Assembly: GCA_051658525.1 (NCBI GenBank)
Contig: JBOFMT010000055.1
Location: 1-8,869 of the forward strand
Direction: 5' to 3'
Source: JBOFMT01 sp051658525
GTDB taxonomy: Bacteria; Bacillota_I; Bacilli_A; Erysipelotrichales; Erysipelotrichaceae
Length of the DNA stretch: 8,869 nt
Shown in pieces: positions 7,011 through 8,869 of the stretch. Under the pieces are notes generated by a model. That model saw only the letters and a program-made list of their open reading frames with translations. It made no database searches and was not told where the DNA came from. Within the stretch, counting starts at the first letter, position 1; each line of letters starts with the position of its first letter. The position numbers were made by a program, and so were the translations under genes.

Positions 7011-8014
7011 TGTTCGCTTTCCTTTCTAGCATCGTATTCTTCTAAGGTCCAATCTTGTTCATATAACAAGGCTGCTAGCTCTTCTCCAACATAGCGGAAA
7101 TGCCAACTTTCATAACCATATTGCGTTATATGGGTTTTAGCTTCTGGGTAACGAAGAATAAAACCAAAGCGATGTGCATTGTTTAAGACCCAACCATAGT
7201 CTTCATATTGTTCAATTTGGTTAAAGTTATACCCATTAAAGGTTACATCAACTGCTAGTCCAGAGTTGTGTTCACTTTGCCCTGGTCTTGCATAATACGT
7301 ATCGGCATAGGTTTGCCCATAAGTATTTAAACCATAGTGATATAAATTGTATTGATAAGCGTAAGTACGGTAGCTAGCAATAGCCACCAAATCAATTGCT
7401 TGTTCTCTTGCAGCTGCCGCAAAAGCTTCAAATGCAGTAGCAGCAACACGACGTAATTCTTGCTTTTCCATCATCGTACAAGAATAGTCAACACCTAAAA
7501 CACAAGTTGATTGTATTTCTACTAAATCATTTGGAACATATCCTTCTGGTAAAGCGTTGTATTTGTTGATTAGCATCGTAACATCATCTAAATCTGAAAG
7601 AACCGAAGTTTGGCTATATGGCTCTAAATCCAAATTCATATTTACAAATAATACTGTCTCTTCGACGCTAGTCTGTGGGTTTGCTTGATAGCGTGTTACG
7701 TTTTCAATTCTAAAATAAGGCAGTTCTAAATAAGCTTGTATTTCATCGATTGCGATTCCTTGATCCAATAAGGTTTGTACATGCGTCGTTGATGTGAGGT
7801 CAAGTGCGCAATAGGATGAGATATCCGCTGCGTTAAAATCTTGTGTTAACATTGACTTAACGGTATTGGGATAAGCACAGTCATTTTTTGCCTGTTGATA
7901 GACATCGAATGCTTTGAGTTGAGCGATTTCTGTTTTGTTATATTGGGAACTATGCGTATTCGAACATCCACTAAGTAGTAGGAATACGAGTAAGCTCATT
8001 GTATATTTTTTCAT
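7007..8014 (-). CDS. VanY/LdcB-family peptidoglycan carboxypeptidase, lipoprotein
   Basis: Predicted zinc peptidase anchored outside the membrane, 335 residues, trimming D-alanine (or L,D-linked residues) from peptidoglycan stem peptides. A signal peptide ends in lipobox LLSGCS with C17. The C-terminal catalytic domain (about 155-320) shows NKYNALPEGYVPNDLV (150-165), SYRTYAYQ (214-221), the zinc motif SEHNSGLAVD (H249, D256) and ESWHFRYVG (302-310), where E302 is the likely catalytic base and H305 the third zinc ligand. The N-terminal part (about 28-130) is not catalytic and seems to hold two related helical units, near 51-71 and 78-98. Four further cysteines (46, 69, 171, 179) could form disulfides. 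ATG 8014 has AAAGGAG (8020-8026 on the minus strand) five bases upstream. It is first in an operon with the CapA-like gene. D,D versus L,D specificity cannot be told from motifs, and unlike VanY in resistance clusters there are no vanH/A/X neighbours. Confidence 0.92.
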   Translation of the reverse strand: MKKYTMSLLVFLLLSGCSNTHSSQYNKTEIAQLKAFDVYQQAKNDCAYPNTVKSMLTQDFNAADISSYCALDLTSTTHVQTLLDQGIAIDEIQAYLELPYFRIENVTRYQANPQTSVEETVLFVNMNLDLEPYSQTSVLSDLDDVTMLINKYNALPEGYVPNDLVEIQSTCVLGVDYSCTMMEKQELRRVAATAFEAFAAAAREQAIDLVAIASYRTYAYQYNLYHYGLNTYGQTYADTYYARPGQSEHNSGLAVDVTFNGYNFNQIEQYEDYGWVLNNAHRFGFILRYPEAKTHITQYGYESWHFRYVGEELAALLYEQDWTLEEYDARKESEQ

Positions 8015-8039
8015 AAGGACTCCTTTACATAACCTGTAT

Positions 8040-8048
8040 ATTATAACA
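8040..8048 (-). promoter_or_regulatory. Extended -10 promoter of the lipoprotein operon
   Basis: On the minus strand, TGT-TATAAT (8048 down to 8040): a perfect -10 with TGn extension, 25 bases before the ATG at 8014. At 17-base spacing the -35 position reads ATACCT, a poor match, which the extended -10 can offset. Confidence 0.6.
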
Positions 8049-8101
8049 TAGTTTGTTTGTAGAGGTATGGGGTCTTGAAGTAAGGAAACGAGTAATATCT
8101 A

Positions 8102-8130
8102 TTGCATTCAAGGGTGGTGTTTGCTAAACT
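8102..8130 (+). promoter_or_regulatory. Possible promoter of the small membrane protein gene
   Basis: TTGCAT (8102-8107), 17 bases, then TAAACT (8125-8130) preceded by TGC. The -10 matches four of six bases and has the TGn extension. It lies 28 bases before the chosen ATG. Apart from this and the divergent lipoprotein promoter, nothing else is seen in the 144-base gap. Confidence 0.4.
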
Positions 8131-8158
8131 TACATAGTACATGAAAAGAGGGGAACAC

Positions 8159-8692
8159 ATGATTGATATTAATAAAATGATAGAAGACATCAAACGATGG
8201 TTTTCTCCACAAATAAGAATTGCCTTGTTTGCAGCTGTGATGGGAGCAGCACTTACATTTGTTTGGTTTTATGTGAAGGAAGAACCAAATTTTGAATTCC
8301 GTTTTGCTGTAAATACACCGATTGATAGTGAATTTACTACGATTATGGAAACGTGGGACTTAGATACTAATGTCTTGCAAGAAGATTTTAAAGTAATTGA
8401 AATGGGATACATGTTAGAACGTGGAGATTGGACCATACGCTCTGCAGAAGTAGTCTTTGATGTGATAACTGACTTTATCGATGACGAAACTATAGTTGTA
8501 GTAAGTGATGATTTATATCTTAGTTCAATGCAAACCAAACAATCACAACGTGTGGTTGTTTACGCTCCAAAAATGAGTGAATGTGACATCAAAGCAATGT
8601 TGCAAGAGGTAGCCTATGAAATCAACTGGATCTCTTTCTTTGGAGATGCTGGGTATACTGCTGCAACAATCAATGATTTAAAAATTCAATAA
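8159..8692 (+). CDS. Single-pass membrane protein of unknown function
   Basis: Not recognised. It has 177 residues from ATG 8159, chosen because GAGGGG (8148-8153) lies five bases before it; the in-frame ATG at 8141 precedes that site and would add six residues. A short charged N-terminus (MIDINKMIEDIKRWFSPQ) is followed by one hydrophobic helix (about 20-39, ALFAAVMGAALTFVWFY). There is no lipobox, so the remaining ~135 residues are probably an anchored outer domain. That domain is acidic (for example FIDDETIVVVSDD), with alternating beta-like stretches and a probable helix near CDIKAMLQEVAYEI, and has one cysteine. No catalytic motif is visible. It has its own promoter candidate and a terminator, so it looks monocistronic. 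It is divergent from the lipoprotein operon, which hints at an envelope role but no more. Codon use resembles its neighbours. Confidence 0.8.
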   Translation: MIDINKMIEDIKRWFSPQIRIALFAAVMGAALTFVWFYVKEEPNFEFRFAVNTPIDSEFTTIMETWDLDTNVLQEDFKVIEMGYMLERGDWTIRSAEVVFDVITDFIDDETIVVVSDDLYLSSMQTKQSQRVVVYAPKMSECDIKAMLQEVAYEINWISFFGDAGYTAATINDLKIQ

Positions 8693-8701
8693 ACAATGAT
8701 C

Positions 8702-8734
8702 GAAAAGAACTCCATATTTTATGGAGTTCTTTTC
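8702..8734 (+). terminator. Terminator of the small membrane protein gene
   Basis: GAAAAGAACTCCATA (8702-8716), loop TTT, TATGGAGTTCTTTTC (8720-8734): a perfect 15-bp stem starting nine bases after the stop codon. The T-rich tail is part of the stem, and the A-rich left arm makes it able to act on the minus strand too. Confidence 0.85.
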
Positions 8735-8869
8735 AGACCGTTGACAAAGCGGTGGTTTCAAATTGAGACCACCGCTTTTTTGTTCTATTCATGATTTTAT
8801 TTTCTGATTTTGTGTGTTTTGTGCTTATATTTTGAATTTGTGAGCAGCTTTTCCAATGCCACAATGCCA
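8735..8869 (-). mobile_element. Possible 3' end of an insertion sequence, cut by the window edge
   Basis: No confident gene is seen here. Read on the minus strand, a short reading frame entering from the right edge ends at 8825 (14 residues ending GIGKAAHKFKI), loosely like the C-terminal tail of IS1182-type DDE transposases. About 45 bases further on comes the hairpin at 8746-8778 and then TTTGTCAACGGTCT (8748 down to 8735). A terminator hairpin followed by a short terminal sequence is a common layout at IS 3' ends. Other minus frames are also open (one ends at 8797, another at 8735), so the frame choice is uncertain. Recalled family resemblance, not tested. Confidence 0.25.
8746..8781 (+). 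terminator. Second strong hairpin terminator
   Basis: AAAGCGGTGGTTTCA (8746-8760), loop AAT, TGAGACCACCGCTTT (8764-8778): a 15-bp stem with one G-T wobble, followed on the plus strand by TTT and G (T-run 8776-8781). A classic intrinsic terminator on the plus strand, only 11 bases after the first hairpin. It may back that one up or belong to a neighbouring element. Confidence 0.75.

Noticed and set aside
7007..8014. VanY-like gene as part of a vancomycin-resistance cluster
   Set aside because: No vanH, vanA/B ligase, vanX or VanS/VanR-type genes are next to it; the two-component pair in the window is Bce-type and separated by a terminator.
8269..8538. Open frame of 89 codons on the minus strand inside the small membrane protein gene
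   Set aside because: Antisense to a gene with a strong ribosome site and terminator; low-complexity serine/threonine-rich shadow.
8797..8868. Minus-strand frame ending at 8797 (23 lysine-rich codons) as the end of a host gene
   Set aside because: Too short to judge; two other minus frames are also open from the edge, and no family is recognisable.
1..8869. CRISPR array, tRNA or rRNA genes
   Set aside because: No regularly spaced repeats of the needed length and no cloverleaf or rRNA-like sequence was seen on either strand by eye.

Overview
The window looks like chromosomal DNA from a low-to-mid GC Firmicute. The signs are A+T-rich intergenic regions, strong GGAGG-type ribosome binding sites, extended -10 promoters, lipobox lipoproteins, a Bce-type peptide-antibiotic module and standard stop-codon use (TGA is a stop, so it is not a mollicute code). 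The style of the lipoproteins and the mixed gene set would fit an Erysipelotrichaceae-like lineage, but that placement is an impression; nothing in the window proves it.

Layout. (1) Bases 1-657: the 3' part of a NudC-type NADH pyrophosphatase gene, cut by the left edge. (2) 663-1184, minus strand: a small dihydrofolate-reductase/RibD-C-fold reductase, convergent with nudC; a shared hairpin covers both stop codons. (3) 1185-1333: a divergent regulatory region with a promoter on each strand, an 11-bp-phased direct repeat that also forms a perfect 19-bp palindrome, and a second inverted repeat over the -35 area. (4) 1334-5845, plus strand: a complete four-gene Bce-type module in the order ATPase, permease, response regulator, intramembrane-sensing kinase, ended by a bidirectional terminator. 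(5) 5871-8014, minus strand: a two-gene operon of cell-envelope lipoproteins, a VanY/LdcB-type carboxypeptidase followed by a CapA-like protein, overlapping by ATGA. (6) 8159-8692, plus strand: an unrecognised single-pass membrane protein with its own terminator. (7) 8735-8869: a second hairpin and A+T-rich DNA, perhaps the end of an insertion sequence lying mostly outside the window.

How the parts fit. The Bce module should sense and counter a cell-wall-active peptide: the permease with its large outer domain detects or handles the drug, the kinase has almost no outer domain and so relies on the permease, and the OmpR-type regulator would switch on the ATPase-permease promoter. That promoter has a perfect TATAAT but no recognisable -35, with the phased repeats just upstream, which fits activator dependence. 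The regulator-kinase pair seems to have its own extended -10 promoter. The lipoprotein operon acts on the cell wall or surface and is an envelope neighbour, not demonstrably part of the module.

No wholly new system is evident. The points most worth checking are the regulatory architecture at 1255-1310, the unknown membrane protein, the N-terminal region of the VanY-like lipoprotein and the right-hand edge.
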